Made by a program: the position numbers and the translations under genes. A stretch of DNA of 32,328 nt, taken from assembly GCA_029933995.1 (NCBI GenBank), contig JAOZNB010000001.1, positions 1 through 32,328 of the forward strand. The letters run 5' to 3'. How positions within the stretch are numbered: position 1 is the stretch's first letter; each line of letters opens with the position of its first letter. The notes under the pieces are model-generated. The model saw only the letters and a program-made list of their open reading frames with translations. It had not been told where the DNA came from and searched no databases. Positions 14,745 through 23,204 of the stretch are shown piece by piece. This DNA is from Candidatus Moraniibacteriota bacterium (GTDB lineage Bacteria; Patescibacteriota; Minisyncoccia; Moranbacterales; GCA-2747515).

Positions 14745-16376
14745 ATGATTACTAAAATAACAAAATTTGTTACACAGTCTTCACGACAATCAATTGCTGC
14801 AGGTGCATTAATTGTTGCGTTTTTTGGTATACTCAGTCGTATTTTAGGATTGATTAGGGATAGAATTTTGGCATCACATTATGGTGCTGGTGATGAGTTA
14901 GATATTTATTATGCAGCATTTCGATTACCAGATCTCATTTTTGAACTGTTAGTTGTGGGTGCGCTAGGCGCAGCATTTATACCAATATTTACAAAATTAA
15001 TCACAAAAAAAAATACAGCCAGAGCCTGGAAGGCTGTGAGTGGTGTCTTTTTTATGATTGTTGGTACAATGCTTATTTTATCTATTGTGGGTGTAATTTT
15101 TGCACCGTTTCTTATGCACATTATTGTACCAGGTTTTCCAGCTGAAAAAATGTCTGAAACAGTTCAGTTAGCACGTATCATGTTTTTAAGTCCAATTTTT
15201 TTATCGGCTAGTGCTGTATTGGGGGGTGTTCTAGTATCATTTCGTAGATTTATATTGTACTCAATGGCACCACTTTTTTATAATATAGGAATTATTATAG
15301 GAGCTACTATATTTGCACCAAGAATGGGACTCGTTGGATTGGCAGGGGGTGTTGTGTTGGGCGCATTTTTACATTTGATAGTTCATATTATTGCAGTTAA
15401 TAAGGCAAAATTAAAAGTTATCATGCCGAATGAATTGCCATACAAAAATAAAGATGTTAGACATATTATGTTGTTGATGGTGCCACGTATGTTTTCAAGT
15501 GCGTCAAATCAAATTTCATTACTTCTGATTACCTTTTTTGCTTCAATGCTTGCAGCTGGAAGTCTTACGGTATTTTCATTTGCAATAAATATACAGGGTG
15601 TAGTACTAGGTCTCATAGGCATACCATTTGCAGTAGCTGCATTTCCAGTATTATCAAGTAAATTTGCAGGAGGTGATACAAAAGCATTTATTGGTGTATT
15701 ATCACAAACGTTACGTCGTATATTATATTATGCTGTTCCACTTAGTATAATCTTTTTTGTCATGCGGGAGCAAATTGTTCGTGTGGTATATGGAGCTGGA
15801 CATTTTGATATAGATGATACAGTGTTAACTTATCAAATTTTGGGGATACTATGTTTAAGTCTTTTTGCTCAAAGTGTGATTCCACTTTTGGCACGAGGTT
15901 TTTATGCAATGCAAAATACAAAGACACCTTTTTACGTTGCGCTTAGTGCACAGGCAATTAATGCCTTTTTGATTATTATATTGATTCGTAGTTTAGGTAT
16001 TTATGCAATTGCAATTGCTTTTTCGGTAGCAGCTATTTTTAATGCACTATTATTATTTATAATTTTACACAAACATGTGGAGGATTATGAATATAAGGAC
16101 ACGTTGCGTACAGCAACACAAATTGCAATTGCAACATTTGTAACATTTGTGGTTACATATTTTATGCGTAATATTTTGGGTACAATATTGCCTTTGGAGT
16201 TTGTATGGGGTGTGCTTGTGCAGTTGGTAGTTGCTGGAGGTGTCGGTGTCGGTGTTTATCTATTTGTTACAGCAATTTTTGGAATGAGAGAATTTGAAAC
16301 AATAAAAAAGAAAATTATTATTAGGATTTTTGGTCGACCACAAGTTGCAAATGAAGAACAAAATATTATACGATAG
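14745..16376 (+). CDS. murJ: MurJ/MviN lipid II flippase
   Basis: A 543-residue polytopic membrane protein of the MATE-like MOP superfamily with about 14 spans. The opening AAGALIVAFFGILSRILGLIRDRILASHYGAGDELDIYYAAFRLPDLIFELLVVGALGAAFIPIF is the characteristic MurJ N-terminus: the R-x-x-G-x-x-R-D motif, then A-F-x-x-P. The segment ARGFYAMQNTKTPFYVA (about 385-401) is the second hallmark. It flips lipid II, and in small genomes perhaps other polyprenyl glycans, across the membrane. It follows the glycan cluster but has its own promoter; no Wzx was seen, so one flippase may serve both pathways. The C-terminus ends in a short cytoplasmic tail. Start ATG 14745 precedes a TKFVTQSS leader common to the family. 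Confidence 0.93.
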   Translation: MITKITKFVTQSSRQSIAAGALIVAFFGILSRILGLIRDRILASHYGAGDELDIYYAAFRLPDLIFELLVVGALGAAFIPIFTKLITKKNTARAWKAVSGVFFMIVGTMLILSIVGVIFAPFLMHIIVPGFPAEKMSETVQLARIMFLSPIFLSASAVLGGVLVSFRRFILYSMAPLFYNIGIIIGATIFAPRMGLVGLAGGVVLGAFLHLIVHIIAVNKAKLKVIMPNELPYKNKDVRHIMLLMVPRMFSSASNQISLLLITFFASMLAAGSLTVFSFAINIQGVVLGLIGIPFAVAAFPVLSSKFAGGDTKAFIGVLSQTLRRILYYAVPLSIIFFVMREQIVRVVYGAGHFDIDDTVLTYQILGILCLSLFAQSVIPLLARGFYAMQNTKTPFYVALSAQAINAFLIIILIRSLGIYAIAIAFSVAAIFNALLLFIILHKHVEDYEYKDTLRTATQIAIATFVTFVVTYFMRNILGTILPLEFVWGVLVQLVVAGGVGVGVYLFVTAIFGMREFETIKKKIIIRIFGRPQVANEEQNIIR

Positions 16377-16389
16377 TATTTTATTTAAG

Positions 16390-16417
16390 TTGACAATTTT
16401 CTGTTATATGCTAGACT
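16390..16417 (+). promoter_or_regulatory. Sigma-70 promoter of the 134-residue surface protein
   Basis: TTGACA (16390-16395), a 16-base spacer and TAGACT (16412-16417). TTGACAATTT is shared with the promoter at 5088, which drives another SPxTG protein. The leader to ATG 16489 is about 65 bases. Confidence 0.7.
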
Positions 16418-16488
16418 AATTCATTATCATTTAATGGATATTTTTGTGTATTTAAATAGGTAATAAAGTTATTAATTAAAATATTTAT

Positions 16489-16893
16489 ATGAATAAGAAT
16501 CAACTGGTTTTAATAATAATGGTAGTCATGTTTAGCATGGTGGGTATTTTTATGTTTGTAGTATTTAATTCAGATGATAATGATAGTATTGAGGAGTCAT
16601 TGCAAGATGCTGATGGTGAATATTTATTTGAGATTGATGGTGATACAGCTGATTATGTTGAAATAGAAAATGTAGATTCAAAGTCTTTTAAAAATACTGC
16701 TAGTGCTAGTGTTAGTGTTAGTGAGAATGATATTGTGCAAATTAAAGAAAAGCAGGTTCAAAATAATAATACAGAAAGTCAAGGGTCACCTGAAACAGGA
16801 CCTGGTTTTGTAGCAATGCTAATAGCGACTGTTGTTGCAATTATCTCTGCAGTATTTATATATAAAAAACAAGGTAAAAAAAACATTTTGTAG
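16489..16893 (+). CDS. Small exported acidic protein with SPxTG anchor
   Basis: A 134-residue protein. Residues about 5-27 are a hydrophobic signal or anchor (QLVLIIMVVMFSMVGIFMFVVF) with no clear cleavage site. Residues 28-99 are acidic and Ser/Thr/Asn-rich with an ASASVSVSE stretch and no recognisable fold. The end is SPETGPG (100-106), a hydrophobic span (about 107-124) and YKKQGKKNIL. The tail is almost the same as that of the 178-residue protein (YKRQGKKNALKK), although the middles are unrelated. It should therefore be processed by the same anchoring enzyme. It has its own promoter and terminator. Function unknown; length and composition suit a flexible surface spacer or a small substrate. 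Confidence 0.75.
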   Translation: MNKNQLVLIIMVVMFSMVGIFMFVVFNSDDNDSIEESLQDADGEYLFEIDGDTADYVEIENVDSKSFKNTASASVSVSENDIVQIKEKQVQNNNTESQGSPETGPGFVAMLIATVVAIISAVFIYKKQGKKNIL

Positions 16894-16911
16894 CAATTAT
16901 ATTTTATTAGT

Positions 16912-16947
16912 AAAAGTTTGCTGGAAGTTGGCGAGCTTTTATTTTTT
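16912..16947 (+). terminator. Rho-independent terminator of the small surface protein
   Basis: AAAAGTTTGC (16912-16921) pairs with GCGAGCTTTT (16931-16940) including two G-U pairs, with a nine-base loop and then ATTTTTT to 16947. Confidence 0.75.
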
Positions 16948-17044
16948 GTTATTCAATATAGATTTACTTGTGTTTTTGTAGCTTGAAGTTCACTTAAAAA
17001 TTAACTATCTAGGGTAACCTATTTATGAGCTATGCACTAATAAC

Positions 17045-17072
17045 TTGAGTGACATTCTTTAGGGGGTATAAT
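17045..17072 (+). promoter_or_regulatory. Sigma-70 promoter of lepA
   Basis: TTGAGT (17045-17050), a 16-base spacer and TATAAT (17067-17072). It predicts a start near 17079, upstream of ATG 17115 but downstream of a possible GTG start at 17049. This decides the lepA start. Confidence 0.7.
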
Positions 17073-17114
17073 AAAGCATTGCCTAAACACCTTTTTTTCG
17101 GTATACTTTATTCT

Positions 17115-18920
17115 ATGAAAAACATTAGGAACTTTTGTATTATTGCGCATATTGATCATGGGAAGTCGACGTTGTCAGACCGACTTTTGGAGGTTACTGG
17201 AACGATAGAAGAGAGAGAAATGAAAGAGCAATTATTGGATACAATGGATTTAGAACGTGAGCGTGGAATTACGATTAAGTTGCAACCGGTACAGATGCAA
17301 TACAACTATAGTGACACAGAATATACATTGAATTTAATTGATACGCCAGGTCATGTAGATTTTGCTTATGAGGTATCTCGGTCACTTGCCGCTGTTGAGA
17401 GTGCTGTTTTGCTTGTGGATGCTTCGCAGGGTGTACAAGCACAAACACTTACAAACTTATATTTTGCACTTGAACAAGATCTTGAAATTATTCCAGTTTT
17501 AAATAAAATTGATTTACCAAATGCAGATGTTGAAAAGGTAAAAAAGGAAATTGTACATATACTTGGGTGTTCCGCTGATGATATTTTGTCTGTAAGTGGA
17601 AAAACAGGAGAAGGTGTAAAAGAATTGATAGGAGAAATAATTGAAAAAACACCAGAGCCAAGCGGAGATGTGGAGAAAATAACACGGGCACTAATTTTTG
17701 ATAGTGTATATGATTCATATAAAGGAGTACTTGCATATGTACGTGTTGTGGACGGTACTATAAATAAGCGAGATGATATTCATATGCTTATGACTAAGGG
17801 TCAGAGTAGTATAGTAGAATTAGGTCATTTACGTCCAAAGTATGAAAAATGTGATGACTTGCATGCAGGAGATATTGGTTATATTGCAACAGGATTCAAA
17901 AGTGTGTCTGAGTGTAAGGTTGGGGACACAATTACTTTAAAACAAAATGCAAAAACAGAAAATTACGATGAAATTGGACCACTTCCAGGTTATCAAGAAG
18001 TTCAGCCGATGGTATATGCTAGTTTTTATCCACTTGATGGAAGTGATTATAATTTAATGCGTGATGCATTGGAAAAATTAAAACTTAATGATGGAGCGTT
18101 TCGGTTTGAACCTGAGAGTAATAAGGCACTTGGAAGAGGTTTTAGGTGTGGATTTCTGGGCTTGCTACATCTTGAAATTATACAAGCAAGACTTGATAGG
18201 GAGTTTGATATGAATCCCACGATTACAACTCCAAGTGTTGTTTATAAGGTACACAAAAAAGATGTAGATGAATCAATTGAAATTTTTTCACCAACAGAAT
18301 TACCAGATTTGTCACAAGTTGATTTTATTGAAGAACCTTATGTAAAGCTTGAAATTATCGCACCGTCAGAACATTTAGGAAGGGTAATGGAACTTATGGG
18401 CAATACACGTGCAGAATATAGGACAACTGATTATATAGATGAAACTAGAGTACAACTTGTTTTTGATGCACCTCTTATGGATGTTATTGTGGATTTTCAT
18501 GATCAATTAAAAAGTGTTTCGAGTGGATATGCGTCTATGAATTATGAGATAATAGGATACAGGACAAGTGATTTGGTAAAGTTGGATATATTGGTTGCTG
18601 GGGATGTCGTAGAAGCATTTGCGAGAATTGTGCCGAGGGATGGTGCACACGGAGTAGGAAAGGTAACTGTAGATAAACTGAAAGAAGTATTACCAAGACA
18701 AAACTTTACAGTAGCAATTCAAGCGGCTATTGGTTCAAAAGTAATAGCAAGATCAACAATTAGTGCATTTCGTAAAGATGTTACAGCTGGACTCTATGGT
18801 GGAGATATTACAAGGAAGAGAAAACTACTTGAAAAACAAAAGAAAGGTAAGAAGCGAATGGCACAGTCAGGAAAGGTAGATATTCCGCCAGAGACTTTTC
18901 TAAAGGTGCTTCGAAAATAA
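17115..18920 (+). CDS. lepA: Elongation factor 4 (LepA) GTPase
   Basis: A 601-residue translational GTPase acting on the ribosome as EF4. G-domain motifs: AHIDHGKST (G1, about 9-17), the RERGITIK switch region, DTPGHVDF (G3), NKIDLPNA (G4) and SGKTGEG (G5 position). It has the EF4-specific C-terminal part and ends IPPETFLKVLRK, like the IPxEAF tail of other LepA proteins. The frame is open back to a GTG at 17049, but that GTG lies in the -35 box of the promoter. The protein from 17115 (MKNIRNFCIIAHIDHGKST) has the family's usual start and length of about 600. It is a single-gene unit with no neighbour of related function. Identification is secure. Confidence 0.97.
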   Translation: MKNIRNFCIIAHIDHGKSTLSDRLLEVTGTIEEREMKEQLLDTMDLERERGITIKLQPVQMQYNYSDTEYTLNLIDTPGHVDFAYEVSRSLAAVESAVLLVDASQGVQAQTLTNLYFALEQDLEIIPVLNKIDLPNADVEKVKKEIVHILGCSADDILSVSGKTGEGVKELIGEIIEKTPEPSGDVEKITRALIFDSVYDSYKGVLAYVRVVDGTINKRDDIHMLMTKGQSSIVELGHLRPKYEKCDDLHAGDIGYIATGFKSVSECKVGDTITLKQNAKTENYDEIGPLPGYQEVQPMVYASFYPLDGSDYNLMRDALEKLKLNDGAFRFEPESNKALGRGFRCGFLGLLHLEIIQARLDREFDMNPTITTPSVVYKVHKKDVDESIEIFSPTELPDLSQVDFIEEPYVKLEIIAPSEHLGRVMELMGNTRAEYRTTDYIDETRVQLVFDAPLMDVIVDFHDQLKSVSSGYASMNYEIIGYRTSDLVKLDILVAGDVVEAFARIVPRDGAHGVGKVTVDKLKEVLPRQNFTVAIQAAIGSKVIARSTISAFRKDVTAGLYGGDITRKRKLLEKQKKGKKRMAQSGKVDIPPETFLKVLRK

Positions 18921-18926
18921 AAAAAC

Positions 18927-18954
18927 TTGACAAATTAGCATTATGTGTTAGGGT
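18927..18954 (+). promoter_or_regulatory. Possible promoter of a short transcript
   Basis: Perfect TTGACA (18927-18932), a 16-base spacer and a poor -10 candidate TAGGGT (18949-18954). The start would be near 18961, 20 bases before the small open frame. Confidence 0.4.
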
Positions 18955-18980
18955 TTAGTTATTAGAATTAAACAGTAGAA

Positions 18981-19166
18981 ATGAACAATCAAAATTATAC
19001 AAATCAAGAGAAAAATATAGTTTCAGCTACATTTGTAGCAGGATATACGTCTTTTTATGGTGAAATAATGGAGATTATTCGGGTAGTTTACTCTGTTTGT
19101 GTAGCTCCAAATATTTTTAGCCAGAGTGATTTTTATAAGTTTGATAAATTTTTATTGAAAACATAA
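18981..19166 (+). CDS. Short hypothetical protein, doubtful
   Basis: A 61-residue frame starting MNNQNYTNQEKNIV with a mildly hydrophobic middle and one Cys. I do not recognise it. What supports it is position: a TTGACA element lies 48 bases upstream of the ATG and a terminator hairpin at 19196-19226 follows, so a transcript of about 265 bases seems to exist here. It might be a small protein or a non-coding RNA. Codon use is unremarkable for the window. It is too short for a confident call. Confidence 0.35.
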   Translation: MNNQNYTNQEKNIVSATFVAGYTSFYGEIMEIIRVVYSVCVAPNIFSQSDFYKFDKFLLKT

Positions 19167-19195
19167 AATTAAAATTTAAAAACTTTTTAAAGATT

Positions 19196-19226
19196 ATCTC
19201 GGCTAAATAAGAAGTCGAGATTTTTA
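19196..19226 (+). terminator. Rho-independent terminator of the short transcript
   Basis: ATCTCGGCT (19196-19204) pairs with AGTCGAGAT (19213-19221), with one G-U pair and an eight-base loop, followed by T's. Confidence 0.7.
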
Positions 19227-19297
19227 TTTTATAACTTAAAAGAATATATCAAAAGTTTTTTAAAAGGCAAAGAGTTAATTAAATTAAAGGAGAGATT

Positions 19298-21064
19298 ATG
19301 AAAAAAAGTAAAGTAAAAACAAATGGTTTTTGGTTAGATTTATGGAAATTATTGTCGCCATCAAAAATTGATTTCAAAAAAATTTTTATTTTGACAATCA
19401 TTTATGAATTGGTTGCGCTATTAGGTCCATATTTCTTAAAATTAATCATTGATAGGGTTATAACATTTAATCCTGAAGAAGTCGGCATTATTATTATTTT
19501 AATTGCTGCGATGTTTGTGAGTGAACAAGCAAAGTCTGGTATTAATTATTTTAAAGAAAAGATAATTTTTAGGATGTTGCTTGCGATAGAATATTATTTG
19601 CCAGTACGAGCACAAGAAAAATTAGTCAATCTTTCATTGTCGTATCATGAAAAAGAAAATACGGGCAATAAGATTGTAAAGATTGAAAAAGGTGTCAATA
19701 AAATTGTTGATTTCATGGCAAACCTTAGTTGGGAAGTTATTCCAACAATATTACAATTAATTATAACGTTGCTAGTACTGTTTATAATCGAATGGAGATT
19801 TGGTGTTGCGATGTTATTTTTTGCACCGTTATTTATCTGGATAACTTTTTGGGTAAATGAAAAGGTAAATCCTGTACGAAAAAAGAGGTATAAAGATCAA
19901 GAGGTTGCCTCTGGGCGAATGGTACAGTCTATTATTAACGTTAATACTGTAAAATCATTTGTTCAAGAAAAAACTGAAGTTAGGGGTTTTGCAAAAATAA
20001 GAGAAATAATAAGAGTAAATGAAACAAGGGAGTGGAATTATGTACTTAAAATTGGACTTGGTAGAAATCTAATTATTGATTTAGGACGAAGTACAACACT
20101 TTTGTTGGGAGTTTATCTTGCGTTACACAATCAGATTAGTGTGGGTATGCTGATTTTTGTTATTACACTTTCAGAGAAGGCTTATTTTTCACTTTTTAGA
20201 TTGTCTAGGTTTTATGATAAAATTGAAGAGGGTAAAGAAGCTGTGCGGAGATTTATGACATTGTTGGATGCAAAAAATCCAATAAAAAATCCAAAGAATG
20301 GATTTGTGCCAACTAAAATTATTGGTAAAGTTGAATTTAGAAATGTTAATTTTTCTTATAATGAAGATAAAATAAAAGCTCTTGATAAGATTGATTTACT
20401 TATTAATTCTGGATGCGTGACAGCATTTGTTGGTCCGTCTGGAGGAGGTAAAACAACTTTAGCTAGAATGATTTATCGTCATTATGATCCGATTTCGGGT
20501 GGAGTATTTTTAGATGGAAAGGATTTGCGAGAGTATGATTTGTACGAGTTTCGTAAGTTTATGTCAATTGTTCCACAAGAGGTGGAAGTATTTGACCTTA
20601 CTGTTGGAGAAAATATTGCTTATGCAAAAGTGGGAGCAAGTTTCAAAGAAATTAAGGCTGCAGCAAAAATGGCTAATGCTGATGAATTTATTAGTAAACT
20701 TCCCCAGGGGTATGATACCAAGGTTGGTGAGAGAGGCATAAAACTCTCAGGCGGGCAAAGACAACGATTGGGAATTGCACGAGCTCTCTTGGTTAATCCA
20801 CGAATCTTGATTTTTGATGAGGCGACTAGTAGTCTTGACTCTCAAAGTGAGAGACTTATTCAAGAAGCTATGGAAAGAATTAGTCGGGGTCGTACAACAA
20901 TTATCATTGCGCATCGTTTGAGTACGATTAAAAAAGCAGATAAAATTGTTGTAATTGAAGATGGTAAGATCGCCGAAGAGGGAAATCATATGGAACTTTC
21001 CAAAAATAGAGGTAGTGTATATGCAAAATTGCTAAAGCTGCAAAAAGTTGGTGAAGTGAATTGA
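19298..21064 (+). CDS. ABC exporter (fused permease and ATPase)
   Basis: A 588-residue half-transporter that should work as a homodimer. The N-terminal type-1 exporter membrane domain spans about 28-305 with six helices. The nucleotide-binding domain spans about 335-580: Walker A GPSGGGKTT (379-387), Q-loop in VPQEVEVFDLTVGENIAY, signature LSGGQRQR (about 482-489), Walker B LIFDEATSSLD (about 505-515) and switch His in IIAHRLST (about 538-545). AAAGGAG at 19286-19292, five bases before ATG 19298, is a clear ribosome site, uncommon here. This MsbA/lipid-or-peptide exporter class carries many substrates, so the cargo cannot be inferred. It is monocistronic, with a strong terminator at 21084. 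Confidence 0.93.
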   Translation: MKKSKVKTNGFWLDLWKLLSPSKIDFKKIFILTIIYELVALLGPYFLKLIIDRVITFNPEEVGIIIILIAAMFVSEQAKSGINYFKEKIIFRMLLAIEYYLPVRAQEKLVNLSLSYHEKENTGNKIVKIEKGVNKIVDFMANLSWEVIPTILQLIITLLVLFIIEWRFGVAMLFFAPLFIWITFWVNEKVNPVRKKRYKDQEVASGRMVQSIINVNTVKSFVQEKTEVRGFAKIREIIRVNETREWNYVLKIGLGRNLIIDLGRSTTLLLGVYLALHNQISVGMLIFVITLSEKAYFSLFRLSRFYDKIEEGKEAVRRFMTLLDAKNPIKNPKNGFVPTKIIGKVEFRNVNFSYNEDKIKALDKIDLLINSGCVTAFVGPSGGGKTTLARMIYRHYDPISGGVFLDGKDLREYDLYEFRKFMSIVPQEVEVFDLTVGENIAYAKVGASFKEIKAAAKMANADEFISKLPQGYDTKVGERGIKLSGGQRQRLGIARALLVNPRILIFDEATSSLDSQSERLIQEAMERISRGRTTIIIAHRLSTIKKADKIVVIEDGKIAEEGNHMELSKNRGSVYAKLLKLQKVGEVN

Positions 21065-21083
21065 TTTAACTTCATTTAGGTAG

Positions 21084-21112
21084 AAAGCGAGAATGTATCA
21101 TTCTCGCTTTTT
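21084..21112 (+). terminator. Rho-independent terminator of the ABC exporter
   Basis: A perfect 12-bp stem AAAGCGAGAATG (21084-21095) with CATTCTCGCTTT (21099-21110), three-base loop, and T's to 21112. Confidence 0.93.
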
Positions 21113-21146
21113 CACTAATAAAATGATTAAATATAAAATTTTTATT

Positions 21147-21175
21147 TTGACGATTAGATAAAATAATAGTAATAT
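21147..21175 (+). promoter_or_regulatory. Sigma-70 promoter of the mre operon
   Basis: TTGACG (21147-21152), a 17-base spacer and TAATAT (21170-21175), giving a start near 21182 and a leader of about 93 bases. A second, weaker candidate (TTGTCG 21242-21247, 17 bases, TATAAA 21265-21270) lies after the hairpin and would give an almost leaderless mreB message. Confidence 0.55.
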
Positions 21176-21216
21176 AAGGTGAGTTACAAAAATAAAAATA
21201 CAAATACAAGTAAAAT

Positions 21217-21243
21217 AAAGACAGTTAAAAGAACTGGCTTTTT
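21217..21243 (+). terminator. Terminator-like hairpin in the mreB leader (possible attenuator)
   Basis: AAAGACAGTT (21217-21226) pairs with AACTGGCTTT (21232-21241) over nine of ten positions, with a five-base loop, and the T-run continues to 21243. It sits between the predicted promoter and mreB, where a full terminator would block the operon, so it may regulate it. Confidence 0.4.
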
Positions 21244-21274
21244 GTCGTATATTATATATTTTAATATAAAGTGA

Positions 21275-22369
21275 ATGAAAAGAATTATAAATAATGTTTC
21301 AAAAATATCAAAAAAAATTAGTGGTAAAATCTTTGGAAATTTATCCAAAGATATTGGTATTGATTTGGGTACAGCAAATACTTTAGTGTATGTGAGTGGT
21401 AGTGGAATTGTAATCAATGAGCCGTCAGTCGTTGCAATGAATAATCGTACGGGTCAAATTCTTGCTATTGGTAAATCAGCAAAGCGTATGGTGGGCAAAA
21501 CTCCAGCGCATATTGTAGCAACACGACCGCTTGTGGATGGTGTGGTGAGTGATTTTGAGGTAACAGAGCAGATGCTTAAATATTTTTTTGATCAAGTGCA
21601 CAAAGATTCATTTTCGCTATTACCGAGACCACGTGTTTTAATAGGTATTCCTTCTGGAGTTACTGAGGTAGAAAAACGTGCTGTAATTGATGCTGCTATA
21701 AGTGCTGGTGCGCGTGAAGCATATCTTATTGATGAGCCAATGGCCGCCTCAATTGGTGCAAGGTTGCCAGTAACAGATGCAAGCGGAAACATGATTGTTG
21801 ATATTGGTGGAGGAACTAGTGAAATTGCTGTTATATCTTTGGGTGGTGTTGTTGCTGCTAGGTCGCTTCGAGTTGCTGGAGATGAAATGAATGAAGATAT
21901 TATCAGATACATGCGAGATGAATTTAATCTACTCATAGGTGAGAGGACGTCAGAAGAAATAAAGATAACAGTGGGTAGCGCATATCCACAAAAAACACAA
22001 TTAAAGATGAAGGTGCGAGGAAGGGATCTTGTAACAGGCTTACCTAGTGAAGTAACTGTTACAGATGATCATATTCGTGATGCACTTTCAAGGAGTGTGC
22101 GTATAATTGTAAATACTATTAAAACAATTATTGAAGAAACTCCGCCAGAATTACTTGCTGATGTAATGCAAAGAGGTATTATACTTGCTGGTGGGGGAGG
22201 TTTGACACGAGGATTGGATAAACTGATTGCAAATGAAACAAAGATGCCTGTGATGAAAATGGAAGACCCTCTTACAGCTGTGGTACGTGGTACAGGTATT
22301 GTGTTAGAAGATTTAGATAACCTACGTGAAGTATTAATTGAAACCGATCAGATGGCACCTCTTAGATAA
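21275..22369 (+). CDS. mreB: Rod shape-determining protein MreB (actin homologue)
   Basis: A 364-residue actin-fold ATPase that forms membrane-bound filaments guiding lateral wall synthesis. It shows phosphate-1 loop DIGIDLGTANTLVYVSG (about 26-42), the connect-1 segment, phosphate-2 NMIVDIGGGTSEIAVISLGG (about 172-191) and adenosine-binding GIILAGGGGLTRGLD (about 301-315). An N-terminal extension of about 24 residues, basic and amphipathic (MKRIINNVSKISKKISGKIF), is longer than in B. subtilis MreB and may serve as membrane anchor. First gene of the mreB-mreC-mreD-PBP2 run. Its presence suggests an elongated cell or one that was ancestrally rod-shaped. Confidence 0.96.
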   Translation: MKRIINNVSKISKKISGKIFGNLSKDIGIDLGTANTLVYVSGSGIVINEPSVVAMNNRTGQILAIGKSAKRMVGKTPAHIVATRPLVDGVVSDFEVTEQMLKYFFDQVHKDSFSLLPRPRVLIGIPSGVTEVEKRAVIDAAISAGAREAYLIDEPMAASIGARLPVTDASGNMIVDIGGGTSEIAVISLGGVVAARSLRVAGDEMNEDIIRYMRDEFNLLIGERTSEEIKITVGSAYPQKTQLKMKVRGRDLVTGLPSEVTVTDDHIRDALSRSVRIIVNTIKTIIEETPPELLADVMQRGIILAGGGGLTRGLDKLIANETKMPVMKMEDPLTAVVRGTGIVLEDLDNLREVLIETDQMAPLR

Positions 22370-22395
22370 TCATATTTATAAAGAATGTTGTTTAT

Positions 22396-23199
22396 ATGCA
22401 ATCAATTCATAAAAATAAACGTAAAAAAAATATTTTTATTTATATCATTATAATTATTGTAGTGATTATTATAAATCCGTTTAATATATTTGGGTCTGTG
22501 CGTAATATTATCATGATACCACTTACGCCAGTAATTCGGTTTGGATTTGGTCCAGGGTCATATATATCAGAGCACGTTAGTATGATTTTTCAGATAGGGA
22601 CACTTTATCGAGATAATCAAGATTTACAAAATAAAGTACAGCAGTTAGAGGCCGGAAATGCAAGTACGCAAGATATTAAAAATGAAAATGAGATATTACG
22701 TAATACACTAAATTTATTACCTCATGATGGGCTAAATTTAATTGGGTCAGATGTGATATTACGGGATTCTTTGGGTGGTAATCAATGGATTCTTGTAAAT
22801 AGAGGAACAAAGGATGGAGTGACTGTGGGTATGCCTGTTATAGTAAACGAGAATGTTTTAGTTGGTGTTGTGGATGAAGTTGATGATAAAACTGCACGTG
22901 TGCGTCTTATAACACATCCAGATAGTACAGTGAATATTGTAAGTGCACGAACTGGAGCTGAAGCAATTGCATACGGAAAACATGGATTATCAGTTGTAGT
23001 AGAAGATATTAAAAAAGATAGTGATGTTATAGACGGAGATGTATTTATTACCTCAGATATTGGTAATACATTCTCACGGGGTATTAGTGTAGGTACCGTG
23101 CAAAATATAACAAGTTCAGTAGATAATCTATTTCAAAAAGCATATATGTTACCACTTGCTTCTTTGGACGATTTACGTTTTGTATTTATTGTAAAATAA
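22396..23199 (+). CDS. mreC: Rod shape-determining protein MreC
   Basis: A 267-residue protein with a basic N-terminus (HKNKRKKN), one membrane span (about 13-31), a coiled coil (about 70-103, LYRDNQDLQNKVQQLEAGN) and a periplasmic or external beta-barrel domain (about 110-265) with GSDVILRDSLGGNQWILVNRGTKDGVTVGMPVIVNENVLVGVVDEV, the classic MreC core. It bridges MreB to PBP2 and MreD. It lies 26 bases after mreB and five before mreD. Length is typical. Confidence 0.94.
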   Translation: MQSIHKNKRKKNIFIYIIIIIVVIIINPFNIFGSVRNIIMIPLTPVIRFGFGPGSYISEHVSMIFQIGTLYRDNQDLQNKVQQLEAGNASTQDIKNENEILRNTLNLLPHDGLNLIGSDVILRDSLGGNQWILVNRGTKDGVTVGMPVIVNENVLVGVVDEVDDKTARVRLITHPDSTVNIVSARTGAEAIAYGKHGLSVVVEDIKKDSDVIDGDVFITSDIGNTFSRGISVGTVQNITSSVDNLFQKAYMLPLASLDDLRFVFIVK

Positions 23200-23204
23200 A
23201 TAAT

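Noticed and set aside
17049..17114. Longer lepA reading frame starting at a GTG
   Set aside because: The GTG lies inside the predicted -35 box, and the added 22 residues are absent from LepA proteins; ATG 17115 gives the normal start and length.
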